NCBI GenBank assembly: GCA_030043175.1
Contig: JASHYD010001411.1
Coordinates: 1 to 16,141, forward strand
Direction of reading: 5' to 3'
Origin: Xanthobacteraceae bacterium
Lineage (GTDB): Bacteria; Pseudomonadota; Alphaproteobacteria; Rhizobiales; Xanthobacteraceae
Length of the DNA stretch: 16,141 nt
This document shows positions 6,340-13,840 of this stretch, piece by piece (the stretch's first letter is position 1; every line of letters begins with the position of its first letter). Below the pieces are notes generated by a model. The model did no database searches and was not told where the DNA came from. It worked only from the letters and a program-made list of their open reading frames with translations. The translations under genes and the position numbers were made by a program.

Positions 6340-7971
6340 TCAGCACGTCGGCCGCCGACTGCACCAAGCTCTAGCCCATTCCGGTGTGTGCAGTCGGATT
6401 GTCCGCTCGTAACATCCTGTAGTAGCCCCCATGCATTGCCGATACGTGCCCGTCGCCCACGCCTTATCAGCTCGCGTAAGGGTGGCAGATCGAGTTGCGG
6501 GTGGGGCGATTTCTTTAGGCTCAGTTGGACGGGCTGATGGCTTTGCGGGTTGTTTGTCCCGTGCAACGCATTGCCCATTTCGTTCGACCTTCTGCGCTCC
6601 GCAGTCCAGCGGGCAGACGCGATCAGGCCTGCTACGAGCGAAATCAAGCAATTCGAGGTCAGGAAATTTGGGTTCTGCTGGTAGGTTTGCGTATTTCGCA
6701 AATCTATTTAACGAGGATCTGGTTTCACTGGTTGTCCAGTCATCATCGATCCGGCCCGTATAGCATCCAAGGCGCTTCAGTTCTCTTTTGATGCCTTGAA
6801 CCAACGCGCTGTCGGAAAGCACGTCCGGCTCGGTCGGCGGTAGCGACGCCGAATGCGTCGCAGTCAGCTTTTCGGGTGCGCCAGGGCGCTCCTCTGAAGC
6901 CACCGGCGCGTTTGTGCGATGCTGCGCGTCGTCACTGGGGTCCTGCCGAACCTCATCGAGCGCTATCTGTCCGCTTTCAAACCGGTCGCGTTGCGACCGT
7001 TCCCTTGTCATCTGCTCGCGCTCGGCCTGGACGCGCGCTTCTTCTTGGAGGCGCAGCTTTTCAGCGCGGTCGAGCGCCGCAAGCCGCTCCTGCACGGCGC
7101 TTATCAGCGGGCTGTTCGGATATTGTGTTATGAATTCGCTCAATTGTCCCCGGTCGCTTGAGCCGTGGAGCTTCGCCCACGCCTGCATGTCAGTCTCGCG
7201 GGTATTGAGATAAAACTCGCCGGCCATCGAAATGGACAATTCAGGCAACTGACGACCGCCAGTCGCCCGATTGACGTCGAGAGCCACGCGACGGAACAAC
7301 GTGGCAATTTCAATTCCCGGTTCTTCGATCTCCTTCAGGAGAGCGCCCGTGAACGGGCTGTTGCGGCCGGCTCCGTCAACCGCGACCTGATCGGACTGCG
7401 TCGCAAAGGCTACGAGCATGCCGCGCGGCGCCTCAATTCTTGCAAGACCTCGTGTCTGTGCAGGATCGCGATACACGCCACGCGAACTCAAGCGCTCCGC
7501 AAGCGGATTGTTGCGGCATGCGTCCAAGATCAAAATTTTTACGCCGCGTGATTTAGAAAGCGCGAACAGGACGTCGTCGATGCGCATCAATTCGTAATTG
7601 ATGCTGTATTCGTCTTCCAGGCGGGCATCGACCGGCATCAGGTAATTGAGGCCTTGATACTGAATGCCATGGCCAGCGTAGTAGACGAGTGCGGCATCGG
7701 CCTCCTGCGCCTGGCGCCCAAAGTTCGCCATCGCCATTTCCAGAGAGCGCTTGTCTACGTCTTTTGCGGCGATGACCTCGAAGCCCACTTTTCTCAAAGC
7801 GGCCGTCATATCGTCCGCATCATTGGTGGGATTAGCAAGTCGAACGGTATATTGGTAGGCGGCATTGCCAACCACCAGCGCAACGCGCCTTTCCGCGCGT
7901 GCCGGGACCGAAGCGCCGACAACTGAGAGCAAGACCAATAAGACCAAAACGATCGACGCGAACCGGTGCAT
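6340..7971 (-). CDS. Secreted caspase-like (C14, p20) cysteine peptidase
   Basis: With ATG at 7971 the protein has 543 residues. Residues 1-26 are a clear signal peptide (MHRFASIV, leucine/valine core, VPARA before ERR). The caspase domain spans about 28-265: RVALVVGNAAY, catalytic His101 in YYAGHG and catalytic Cys152 in LILDACRNNP, then GMLVAFATQ and NSPFTGALL. A charged coiled-coil-prone segment follows (about 305-350), then a linker and a peptidoglycan-binding-like helical region (about 385-460, LVQGIKRELKRLGCYTG), and a Cys-rich end (CPLDCG, QCMGATTGCYER). Such orthocaspases are frequent in Rhizobiales; targets are unknown, and cleavage after Arg/Lys is the family norm. An in-frame extension reaches ATG 8007 and GTG 8016, but it would bury the signal peptide. 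AAGGAG directly touches the 7971 ATG, unusually close for a ribosome site, so the start stays slightly open. It is monocistronic here. Confidence 0.9.
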   Translation of the reverse strand: MHRFASIVLVLLVLLSVVGASVPARAERRVALVVGNAAYQYTVRLANPTNDADDMTAALRKVGFEVIAAKDVDKRSLEMAMANFGRQAQEADAALVYYAGHGIQYQGLNYLMPVDARLEDEYSINYELMRIDDVLFALSKSRGVKILILDACRNNPLAERLSSRGVYRDPAQTRGLARIEAPRGMLVAFATQSDQVAVDGAGRNSPFTGALLKEIEEPGIEIATLFRRVALDVNRATGGRQLPELSISMAGEFYLNTRETDMQAWAKLHGSSDRGQLSEFITQYPNSPLISAVQERLAALDRAEKLRLQEEARVQAEREQMTRERSQRDRFESGQIALDEVRQDPSDDAQHRTNAPVASEERPGAPEKLTATHSASLPPTEPDVLSDSALVQGIKRELKRLGCYTGRIDDDWTTSETRSSLNRFAKYANLPAEPKFPDLELLDFARSRPDRVCPLDCGAQKVERNGQCVARDKQPAKPSARPTEPKEIAPPATRSATLTRADKAWATGTYRQCMGATTGCYERTIRLHTPEWARAWCSRRPTC

Positions 7972-8279
7972 CTCCTTCCCCGCATTCGCTATTGATGATA
8001 GACGCATCACGCGCACTTGGGTTCAAGCTAATACGACCCCAAGTCGCTCGGGGGCCGTGGACGTTCGCCCCTGGACAGCCGCAATATCTGGGGTGGGCCA
8101 AATGAACGATGTTTAAAGACCGCCCCCATCTGATGCTCGCCCGAGCGCGCTGTCAAGGATATAGCTCACAATGTCGATCTCTCCCAATCTCCAAGTGATC
8201 CTTGAGACATGGGCCACCGGTTTTGGCCCCACTCGTGCTGCCCCACTCGCGCTCAAGCTTCGCCCATAACGGGAACCAG

Positions 8280-8310
8280 CAAGGCCCGCCGCTCGCGGCT
8301 TTGAGCCCGC
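8280..8310 (+). repeat. Dispersed short repeat, copy B
   Basis: Near-identical to 2139-2170 (three substitutions and one missing base over 31 nt). Here it lies within the stop-free frame that ends near 8400, which supports the idea that the repeat is a piece of an old coding sequence. Confidence 0.4.
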
Positions 8311-8405
8311 GGATGCGCCCGCGCAGGAATGGATTGATGCTTCTGCGCAGTCGTGGATCGCGGCAGCGGGGATCGTCCTCCCTAACCCGACTCTACAGTA
8401 GCGCG

Positions 8406-8411
8406 TATAAT
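8406..8411 (+). promoter_or_regulatory. Possible -10 element TATAAT
   Basis: A perfect consensus -10 hexamer lies 35 bases before the possible start at 8446. The bases at the matching -35 position (8383-8388, TAACCC) are a poor match, so promoter activity would need an activator or another sigma factor. Confidence 0.25.
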
Positions 8412-8445
8412 CGAAGTAGGCATCTGAGGGAGAGGGAAGGGCCGC

Positions 8446-8574
8446 ATGGAAGGATCTCGCACCGGCACCGTGTCAAGGCAAGACGCCGACATTTCGAAGC
8501 TAACTCGCGCGCCAACCTGCGGCCGGGTGCGACCGCGCGACGTTACCTTAACACAAATTGACACTTCAGTGTGA
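8446..8574 (+). CDS. Possible 42-aa protein of unknown function
   Basis: ATG at 8446 follows a purine-rich AGGGAAGGG ribosome site at good distance, and the frame runs to TGA at 8572. The product begins MEGSRTGTVSRQDADISKL and ends RPRDVTLTQIDTSV, with one cysteine in APTCGRVRP. It is hydrophilic, with no membrane segment or signal peptide. I do not recognise the family. A TATAAT sequence lies 35 bases upstream. Other frames here encode nothing better. The good ribosome site and a plausible -10 are the only support, so a chance ORF remains possible. Confidence 0.35.
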   Translation: MEGSRTGTVSRQDADISKLTRAPTCGRVRPRDVTLTQIDTSV

Positions 8575-8921
8575 TCGGGCAACCCGGCTCCAAAGATAGA
8601 GCGGTCAAGCCGGGCCGCTCAAAGGCCAAAAACGAAGGCTGCTTGGCATAGCGGAGCAAGGACCAGGACCGCGCGACGCAGATGGAGATGAAGGCTCACG
8701 TAACAAAGCTAGCATCGGCCGCGGCGGCGGCGTTTCGGTGGGCCGAGATCAACAAACCCGCCGGTCCATCAACGGTCGGACCACAGTAGCCGCGGCCTCG
8801 AACATTCGAGAGACGCTCGCCCCGGCCGACACGAGCGCCTTGGCGATGGCGGTGAGGTCGGCAGCCTGTATCAGCGAAATTTGATTGGAAAGTCGCGCCT
8901 TCGATTAATACGCCCACGCAA
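8575..8921. other. Spacer without a convincing gene
   Basis: The plus frame 8601-8874 has no stop for over 90 codons (last part TTVAAASNIRETLAPADTSA) but no usable start or ribosome site. A 35-codon ATG frame overlaps at 8682-8789. Neither resembles a known family. The longest minus-strand frame (8696-8917) likewise shows none. Confidence 0.35.
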
Positions 8922-9719
8922 TCAATTCACTTGTATGCCGGTAATCTTTGATAGGGCCGAGATCAACCCTTGACCAACGAAGATCAGGCTTCCGCTAAAC
9001 GGTTCAGGTGCCGAGCTTCTCGGGGCGGCGGTCGAGGATCGTGTCCGCTTCTGTACGGCATCAAGGCGTATCGACAAGGCCGGCGGGGATGGCGATCCCG
9101 TAACGCTTGTAAACGAGGCCACGGTATGGTGGGCATTCGGCACAGCACCCACCGTTGTCGTTGCGGGTCGTGAAGCGTGCTTTCGCGTCTCGGCAGGCGC
9201 GGGCCGCGGCAGAGGTGCCGTTACGTTCAAAGCCGTGTGGCGCTCCGTCTGGTGCTGACCAGCGGCGTCGCGCGTCATCTGTTCGCGCAAGGACGCAAAC
9301 TGCACGATGCCGATGTTTATCTGCTGCGGCCCGACGGCGAGCCGATCGACGTTTTCCTGTGCCGCCGCGAGACGCTGGTCACTGATAAAGCGGCTAGCGA
9401 AGGTCGCTGGTGCGGCCGTGTTTGGAGTGGGTGGCTGCGCAATTGGTGCCGGCCCGCCGAACCGCAAAGATGAAGTCTGGGCAAGCTGTCTGGCCGCATC
9501 GCTGCAGGACTGCCAAGCCAGCGTGGCGGTGACCCCGATAAAAAACGCCACAAGGAAGCGGGAAATGGCGCGCGGGTCTCCCTTGCCCGGCAGAGCCTCG
9601 TTGCTAGGAACTAGATCATTTTTCAGGTCCACGGGAGGCATGGTCGTGTCCACCGAGGAACCGGTTGGCAACCAAACTACCGAGTACTCGCACCGTTTGA
9701 GGCTCAGCACGGGACCCAT
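8922..9719 (-). CDS. Single-pass membrane protein with Pro/Ala-rich tail
   Basis: ATG at 9719 is chosen over an upstream in-frame GTG at 9770 and a later ATG at 9641 because a strong AGGAG sits eight bases before it. The 265-aa product has a hydrophilic N-terminus with EALPGKGDPRAISR, one transmembrane helix at about residues 53-70 (FLVAFFIGVTATLAWQS), and a periplasmic tail with a Q/A-rich helical stretch (VDRLAVGPQQINI, LREQMTRDAAG) followed by Pro/Ala/Thr-rich sequence. This layout matches a Bradyrhizobium-type family of hypothetical membrane proteins ('ALPGKxxPRAxSRFLVAFxxGVxATLAWQS'). In those, as I recall, the REQMTRD segment runs on into a helical part; here the sequence after about residue 160 looks different, so the tail may have changed by frameshift. 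Function unknown; topology N-in, C-out is inferred from the charges. Confidence 0.75.
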   Translation of the reverse strand: MGPVLSLKRCEYSVVWLPTGSSVDTTMPPVDLKNDLVPSNEALPGKGDPRAISRFLVAFFIGVTATLAWQSCSDAARQLAQTSSLRFGGPAPIAQPPTPNTAAPATFASRFISDQRLAAAQENVDRLAVGPQQINIGIVQFASLREQMTRDAAGQHQTERHTALNVTAPLPRPAPAETRKHASRPATTTVGAVPNAHHTVASFTSVTGSPSPPALSIRLDAVQKRTRSSTAAPRSSAPEPFSGSLIFVGQGLISALSKITGIQVN

Positions 9720-10277
9720 CGCCACCTCTCCTCCCAGCTGAAAGCAGTTTCGTGTGTGTCGCGTGAACACAGCAAGAGCGAAGAGGACCTATGCCCAATA
9801 TCCACAGGCCCCTCTGGCGCATATGTATCGATACTTCATCCTGATGGTTGCGTTGATGCTTGATCCGGCCGCAGTGCAGTTGCTTCCCGCTGCAACATGG
9901 GCGCGGCCGTAGACCTACCTGCGCAGTGCCCCTCAACGCGTGCTCCGAACGTAACGAGGAGGTGCCGTGCCGGAGCGAAAGACAATGCCGAGGCCGCGCC
10001 CAGACATCTTCATCGTGGCCAGTGGGATGGAATTGGTCGGTGATCGTGGGGGATGAATGTGAACCTCGTTACTAGGATCGATCTTTTCGCTCATGCTCGG
10101 AGGGCTCGCTCAGGCTCAGGTTTCCAATTCTCTGATTTGCGCTTGCCTCCCCACGTCCGAAGGTTCGCGGCCATGTCATCCCCAGAGGGCAAGCTTTCTG
10201 TAGGCAAGGATGCGGACGCACCAAATTCAGGCTTCGCGGTGTTGGCAGCGGTAGCTGGCAGCGATCGAGCGGCGATC
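9720..10277. other. Spacer with a possible coupled 29-aa ORF
   Basis: No recognised gene. A short plus frame at 9967-10056 (GTG start, AGGAGG four bases upstream; includes MPRPRPDIFIVASGMELVG) ends in a TGA that overlaps the next ATG at 10053 in the arrangement ATGA, as in coupled phage genes. The frame from 10053 continues into the transmembrane ORF described next, but its first 75 codons are not protein-like. The GTG frame may belong to the same decayed cluster. Confidence 0.35.
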
Positions 10278-10511
10278 ATGATGGAGTCCGCCCTCACCTT
10301 TGCCCTCGGGATCGTCGCCTTGACGCTCATCCTGGCGGCCGTCCTCGTGGCCGACAAGATGATCCCTAGGCGAGGCGACGGTAATGGAGAAGTCGGACGC
10401 CGACCGGATTGCCGCGCTAGAGCGGTCACTGGAGGCGGTGGACCGGCTGGAGCGCGAGAATACTGCCCTCAAGAAGCGGGTCCACTTGCTCGAGTTGTGC
10501 GTGGACAGTGA
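10278..10511 (+). CDS. Possible small transmembrane protein of a phage-like cluster
   Basis: From the paired ATG codons at 10278/10281 the frame reads MMESALTFALGIVALTLILA and AVLVADKMIPRR, one strong transmembrane helix followed by basic residues. Third codon positions are almost all G or C up to about 10380 and then lose this bias, where the next gene's frame takes over. So only the first 35 or so codons look coding, and the remainder to TGA 10509 is probably read-through of a shifted frame. No clear ribosome site precedes 10278; a longer in-frame start at 10053 is possible but less likely. With the coiled-coil peptide immediately after it, it could be a phage membrane or lysis-type protein, or the anchor half of one broken protein. 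Confidence 0.35.
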   Translation: MMESALTFALGIVALTLILAAVLVADKMIPRRGDGNGEVGRRPDCRARAVTGGGGPAGAREYCPQEAGPLARVVRGQ

Positions 10512-10551
10512 GCGACGTGAATGTGAGGGATGGACTCTAGACCAACTCTAG
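10384..10551 (+). CDS. Small coiled-coil protein, 55 aa
   Basis: ATG at 10384 to TAG at 10549. The product starts MEKSDADRIAALERSLEAVD and continues RLERENTALKKRVHLLELCV, a textbook heptad pattern with leucines in register, then a short tail ending WTLDQL. Codon third positions are strongly G/C throughout, so this frame carries the coding signal in its stretch. The start lies inside the transmembrane ORF, and the end overlaps the endonuclease-like gene by 22 bases. Such overlaps are typical of phage operons. There is no signal peptide or membrane segment. It may be a stand-alone dimerising peptide or the cytoplasmic half of a membrane-anchored protein if a frameshift near 10380 has split it from the preceding helix. 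I do not know its family. Confidence 0.55.
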   Translation: MEKSDADRIAALERSLEAVDRLERENTALKKRVHLLELCVDSERRECEGWTLDQL

Positions 10552-10860
10552 ACCGGGTCCGTGACGCGTGGCGGGCAAGCGGCCTGTGCCGGAGTACGGC
10601 GCCTCGTGATCCTCCGCGAGTCCCCGGTGCCCGCCGATATCGGATCTCCGAAGAAGACCTCATCCTGATGGGGATGCGCAGGGCGGACGCGTTGCGGCAA
10701 GGCGGTTGACGTACTGTGCTTGGACCACAACCACCCGAGCGGGAAGGTGAGGGGGCTGCTCTGCGCGAAGTCTAACGTCGGCGTCGGCCCTTCCGCGATA
10801 GCACGACGTTGCTTCTGCGGGGATCGAGTACTGGGTGGGTCGGTGCCAGCTCTGCCGGTG
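10530..10860 (+). pseudogene. Recombination endonuclease VII-like gene, frameshifted
   Basis: ATG at 10530 opens a 59-codon frame (MDSRPTLDRVRDAWRASGL through ARRYRISEEDLILM) ending TGA at 10707. A second frame, entered near 10670, carries the family signature CGKAVDVLCLDHNHPSGK and VRGLLCAKSNVGVG, with the metal-binding LDHNH codons at 10720-10734. A third frame after a TAG gives GIEYWVGRCQLC, which fits the usual end. This is the phage T4 endonuclease VII fold (PF02945-type), which resolves branched DNA during packaging. The zinc cysteines are damaged: CAKS replaces CxxC, and the first CxxC is incomplete. With two frameshifts it cannot be active. Its start overlaps the coiled-coil gene, supporting a shared phage origin. 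Confidence 0.75.
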
Positions 10861-11126
10861 GCTGCCGGTACGACGACACTTCGTCGTTTCGCTGCCCTCT
10901 ATGTGATCGCCGTTTTTATCGGCGGAATGGCTCGTCGGCCGGCATCTTGTGAAAAGCACGACTTGCCACGCGGTCGAGGAAATCCTGGGCTGCCGGCCGA
11001 TCGGGACGAAGGCGTGGGCGGCCCTAGATCATAATCGGATTCGTAAACGTCATATCGCATTCGCATTTCGTAGTTAATGGCACTAGGCTAGGTCGCCGGA
11101 AAACGGGCACCTGCGGGGAGATTAAA

Positions 11127-11630
11127 TTGACCAGCTCCGCCATCATGCCGGTACGCATCTCCGGCTCGCCTAATTTCGGCTCTCGGGCTGCGATTGTCTG
11201 CAGCGCCGTGCTGGCGCTTTTGACGCCGGCGCTTGCAGAAATCCAGATTCGCGGCAATCCGGAGGCTCTCACAGTCGAGGCACACGATACTTCGGTCGAG
11301 GAGGTCCTCGCAGCCTTGAGCCGTACATTCGGTATCGATTACGATTCGTCGATCGACCTCTCCAAGCGGCTAAACGGGACGTACGTTGGGCCGCTCTCGC
11401 GGGTGGTGACGCGTATTCTGGAAGGCTACAGTTTCGTTCTGAAGACTGATAACGGAAGTCTCGTTATCACAGTAGTTGCAGGGCCGAACGTCCCCGCGTC
11501 GGCATCACCTGCGTCGGATGCCCCGCGTGCCCCGGGTCCTCAACCGGGGCAGCCTGCTCCCGCTCCAATACCGCGAACTCGTTCGGGAGCGAGCGTCGCT
11601 GTCGAACTCAATGCAGGGCGGCGAAAGTAA
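11127..11630 (+). CDS. Exported STN/secretin-N-like domain protein
   Basis: The 167-aa frame begins with TTG at 11127, preceded by GGGGAG six bases upstream; the ATG at 11145 has no ribosome site. Residues 1-37 contain a signal peptide (AAIVCSAVLALLTPALA before EIQIRG). Residues 38-118 form a small domain with alternating strand-helix pattern: IQIRGNPEALTVEAHDTSVE, EVLAALSRTFGIDYDSS, KRLNGTYVGPL, VVTRILEGYSFVLKT. This is the layout of STN / secretin short N-terminal domains, which bind partner proteins in outer-membrane export or TonB systems. A Pro/Ala-rich linker (about 119-150) and a short tail follow. Stand-alone rhizobial proteins of this kind are of unknown function. It is probably periplasmic. 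The gene is alone in its orientation, with the nearest plus-strand neighbour a decayed phage gene. Confidence 0.82.
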   Translation: MTSSAIMPVRISGSPNFGSRAAIVCSAVLALLTPALAEIQIRGNPEALTVEAHDTSVEEVLAALSRTFGIDYDSSIDLSKRLNGTYVGPLSRVVTRILEGYSFVLKTDNGSLVITVVAGPNVPASASPASDAPRAPGPQPGQPAPAPIPRTRSGASVAVELNAGRRK

Positions 11631-11871
11631 GGATGGGCGGCGTCGAGTGAACGGGTGCATCGCCGATGGGTGGCGTGACTGATTGGGGAGGAGCGGTCGA
11701 GACGACGGCTTGAGCCGCGAGGAGGCGGCGCCGGAGCCAGCCGGCAGGGGGCAGGCACGACGGTACTCGGCCAACTCTATTGGCGGCGCAGCGCTCGGAC
11801 ACAGCTCGTACACGGAACTGGATCCTACCATCATTACATTGATTTATTTGATGAAATTGCAACACACCCCT

Positions 11872-12939
11872 TCATCGCTTATCAAAAACCATCACCTTTG
11901 ACACGAAGGCATTGACATCGCGGATATGCGTGAGGCCACAAGCTGCTGCCATCGTCGCGAAATCCTCCCTGAGATAACTCAGGTAATAGGGCTCATGATA
12001 GCTCTGAGGAAATAGCTCAAGCAGGCCGTCGTAGTCCGGCTCGTCACCTGTCTGAAGCGAGTCCACGAGAACAAGACGCCCGCCGCGTCTCAATACGCGT
12101 GCGAACTCGCTAAAGACAATGGGCCGCACTTTCGGTGGCAGCTCGTGCAACATGAAGATGCACGTTACCGCATCCTGACTTTGATCCTCGAGAGGAATGG
12201 CCTCGGCATTCGCAATAATGAAATCGATCCAGCACCATCGCCTGAGATGACGTCTCGCCTCTGCGACATAAGCCTCAGACATGTCGATGCCGAGGGCGGG
12301 GAGACGCGGCCACGCTTGTTTGAAAAAGTCGAGGGTCCGTCCGGTGCCACAGCCCACGTCGAGAAGCCTCAGATGGCGCTGGTCGCGCCCAGAAAATACC
12401 TGGTAGAACGGCCGCAGCGCTTGTCGCCGAATAGCATTGGCGGTGCCATTAAAAAGCACCTCGACCTGGGTGTCGTAGCGCTGCGCCGAATCAGGCGTCA
12501 TCCAGCCGCCCGACTGGAAATGAAAATTCTGCAGATAGTAGCTTGGCCGTCTGGAGGGTGTTTCCTCGCTGCGCACTTGCAAGTATTGACCGCTTACACG
12601 ACGGCGGTGAATGTCGGGCAAGTCCTCGAAGAACATCCGCGATCGGCGCAGCAGGGTCAGCAATGGACCGTCATGATCAGCGGGCAAGGGGTAGATTCCT
12701 GCTTCGACGTTGGCGAGGTCCTGCCGGAAAAGGGCCGCCATGTCGCCGTAAAGACGCTGGCGGTCCGGTACGGGCGCGCCGGTAAACACCGGCGCCCGCG
12801 TGCTCGCGACAGCGCGTCGGCCGGCGATTTCGGATAATCGTCGCACCACCATGCTGTGGCCGAGGTACCAGGCAACCCGCGGCAGCTGACTGCCGCCATA
12901 GGCTAATCGTGTCGCGAAGCGAGAGACCGGACTAGCCAT
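11872..12939 (-). CDS. Class I SAM-dependent methyltransferase
   Basis: From ATG at 12939 the product has 355 residues. The Rossmann-fold methyltransferase domain covers about 185-310: motif I RLLDVGCGTGRTLDFFKQ (residues 191 on), then GIDMSEAYVAEARRHL (acidic residue after strand 2), ANAEAIPLEDQSQDAVTCIF and FARVLRRGGRLVLVD. The N-terminal 180 residues are a family-specific region with LFRQDLANVEAGIYPLP and SYYLQNFHFQSGGW, known from proteobacterial UbiE/COQ5-like methyltransferases of unassigned substrate. YDTQVEVLF precedes the domain. The frame is open to a TTG at 13077, which would add 46 residues, but homologues as I recall them begin near RFATRLAYGGSQLPRVAWYL, so the nearer ATG is preferred; neither start has a strong ribosome site. 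It is likely cytoplasmic or membrane-peripheral. There is no substrate clue from neighbours. Confidence 0.88.
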   Translation of the reverse strand: MASPVSRFATRLAYGGSQLPRVAWYLGHSMVVRRLSEIAGRRAVASTRAPVFTGAPVPDRQRLYGDMAALFRQDLANVEAGIYPLPADHDGPLLTLLRRSRMFFEDLPDIHRRRVSGQYLQVRSEETPSRRPSYYLQNFHFQSGGWMTPDSAQRYDTQVEVLFNGTANAIRRQALRPFYQVFSGRDQRHLRLLDVGCGTGRTLDFFKQAWPRLPALGIDMSEAYVAEARRHLRRWCWIDFIIANAEAIPLEDQSQDAVTCIFMLHELPPKVRPIVFSEFARVLRRGGRLVLVDSLQTGDEPDYDGLLELFPQSYHEPYYLSYLREDFATMAAACGLTHIRDVNAFVSKVMVFDKR

Positions 12940-13459
12940 GCTGTGGCCCAGCCAGATCACCGAGCGGACTCGTCCCCGGGAGTGCTCGCCCGCGCGCTTG
13001 GCGAGGGATGGCGCGTTGCCAAGGATGGCCGCAACCAAGTATGCCAGGGGCCATCCTTGCTCCTTCGGCAGCCTCAAGACAGCCGCGCGAGGAGCGTGGC
13101 GTCGTCAGGATGAGGTCTAAGAGTTTGATTTCGACGATACAATACACGATTGTAGAGGGCATCGTCGACTCGGCCGGTTCCGTCCAGATGTTGCCACGAT
13201 ATGCTGGCCTTCGTCGCGATCGACAAGCATTGCTGGAGCCGTTTAGCCGCAAACTGCCGGTACTGATCGGCCTTCTCGCCGTCCGGTACAGCCGTGGCTG
13301 CGCAGTCTTGCGATCAGTATGTGAGTCCCCACCTGTCTCCACCAGGTGATAGTAAAGAGCAATGGCAAACCCATCGAATCGGACGCCAGTCCGATCTATT
13401 GGGCTCAAGCCTTACGTTCGCCGCCAGCGCACCGCGACTTCGGGCCGGCGATGTCCCGG
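12940..13459. other. Spacer upstream of the methyltransferase
   Basis: The first 138 bases are the stop-free upstream extension of the methyltransferase frame. The rest (13078-13459) shows no recognisable protein on either strand. A 158-codon minus frame from 13408 to 12932 is out of phase with the methyltransferase and lacks family resemblance. Confidence 0.35.
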
Positions 13460-13840
13460 CTATTTGTCCGAAGGTCGAATACGCTGAAGGAGTTTATCCC
13501 GAATTTCAGGGTTGTCTTGTGCCATATCCAATATCGTAGCGTACTCCTCAACCGACAGCCCCTGTTCGGTCACGGCCTTCGTGAACTCATCATGGGCTTC
13601 CGCCACAATACGCTCCTTGTCGGCGGGTGCTTCCGCTTCGGCGAGTCGTTGCCGATAGTCGTTGTGGAGACTTGCGACGCGCTGGAGCGCGGCCGCCACT
13701 GCATTAAGCTTTTGATCCGACAACTCCGCTGCGGGGCTAGAAGGACCCGGCGGATTTGATTGGGCCAGAACATTCACCGTAGCGGAACAGCATCCCGCAG
13801 CTAGTATCGCTGCCGCAAGCAGTCGTGTGAACAATCGCAT
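13460..13840 (-). CDS. Exported DUF4168 protein
   Basis: ATG at 13840 is preceded by GAGGAG about seven bases away. Residues 1-27 are a signal peptide (MRLFTRLLAAAILAAG, VLA before QSN); the LAAGCC stretch is only a weak lipobox. Residues 40-122 are the DUF4168 helical domain: LSDQKLNAVAAALQRVASLH, then YRQRLAEAEAPADKERIVAEA, AVTEQGLSVEEYATILDMAQ and a terminal DNPEIRDKLLQRI. Length (126 aa) is normal for the family. DUF4168 proteins are periplasmic or secreted; their function is not established, although some are reported among stress- or envelope-related genes. The gene is flanked by spacers, so it is likely transcribed alone. No operator or terminator is evident. Confidence 0.92.
   Translation of the reverse strand: MRLFTRLLAAAILAAGCCSATVNVLAQSNPPGPSSPAAELSDQKLNAVAAALQRVASLHNDYRQRLAEAEAPADKERIVAEAHDEFTKAVTEQGLSVEEYATILDMAQDNPEIRDKLLQRIRPSDK

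Larger units (their letters stand above)
7972..8445. other. Spacer with short coding-like scraps
   Basis: No intact gene. A plus-strand frame ending in TAG at about 8398-8400 reads EPADAPAQEWIDASAQSWI and then AAAGIVLPNPTLQ. It looks like the C-terminus of a protein but has no start; a TAA lies upstream near 8265. The remaining sequence shows no family resemblance. The upstream control region of the caspase-like gene must lie at the left edge, but I see no clear promoter. Confidence 0.35.

Noticed and set aside
12932..13408. 158-codon minus-strand frame upstream of the methyltransferase
   Set aside because: It overlaps the methyltransferase extension out of phase, is Arg/Ser/Pro-rich and has no domain.
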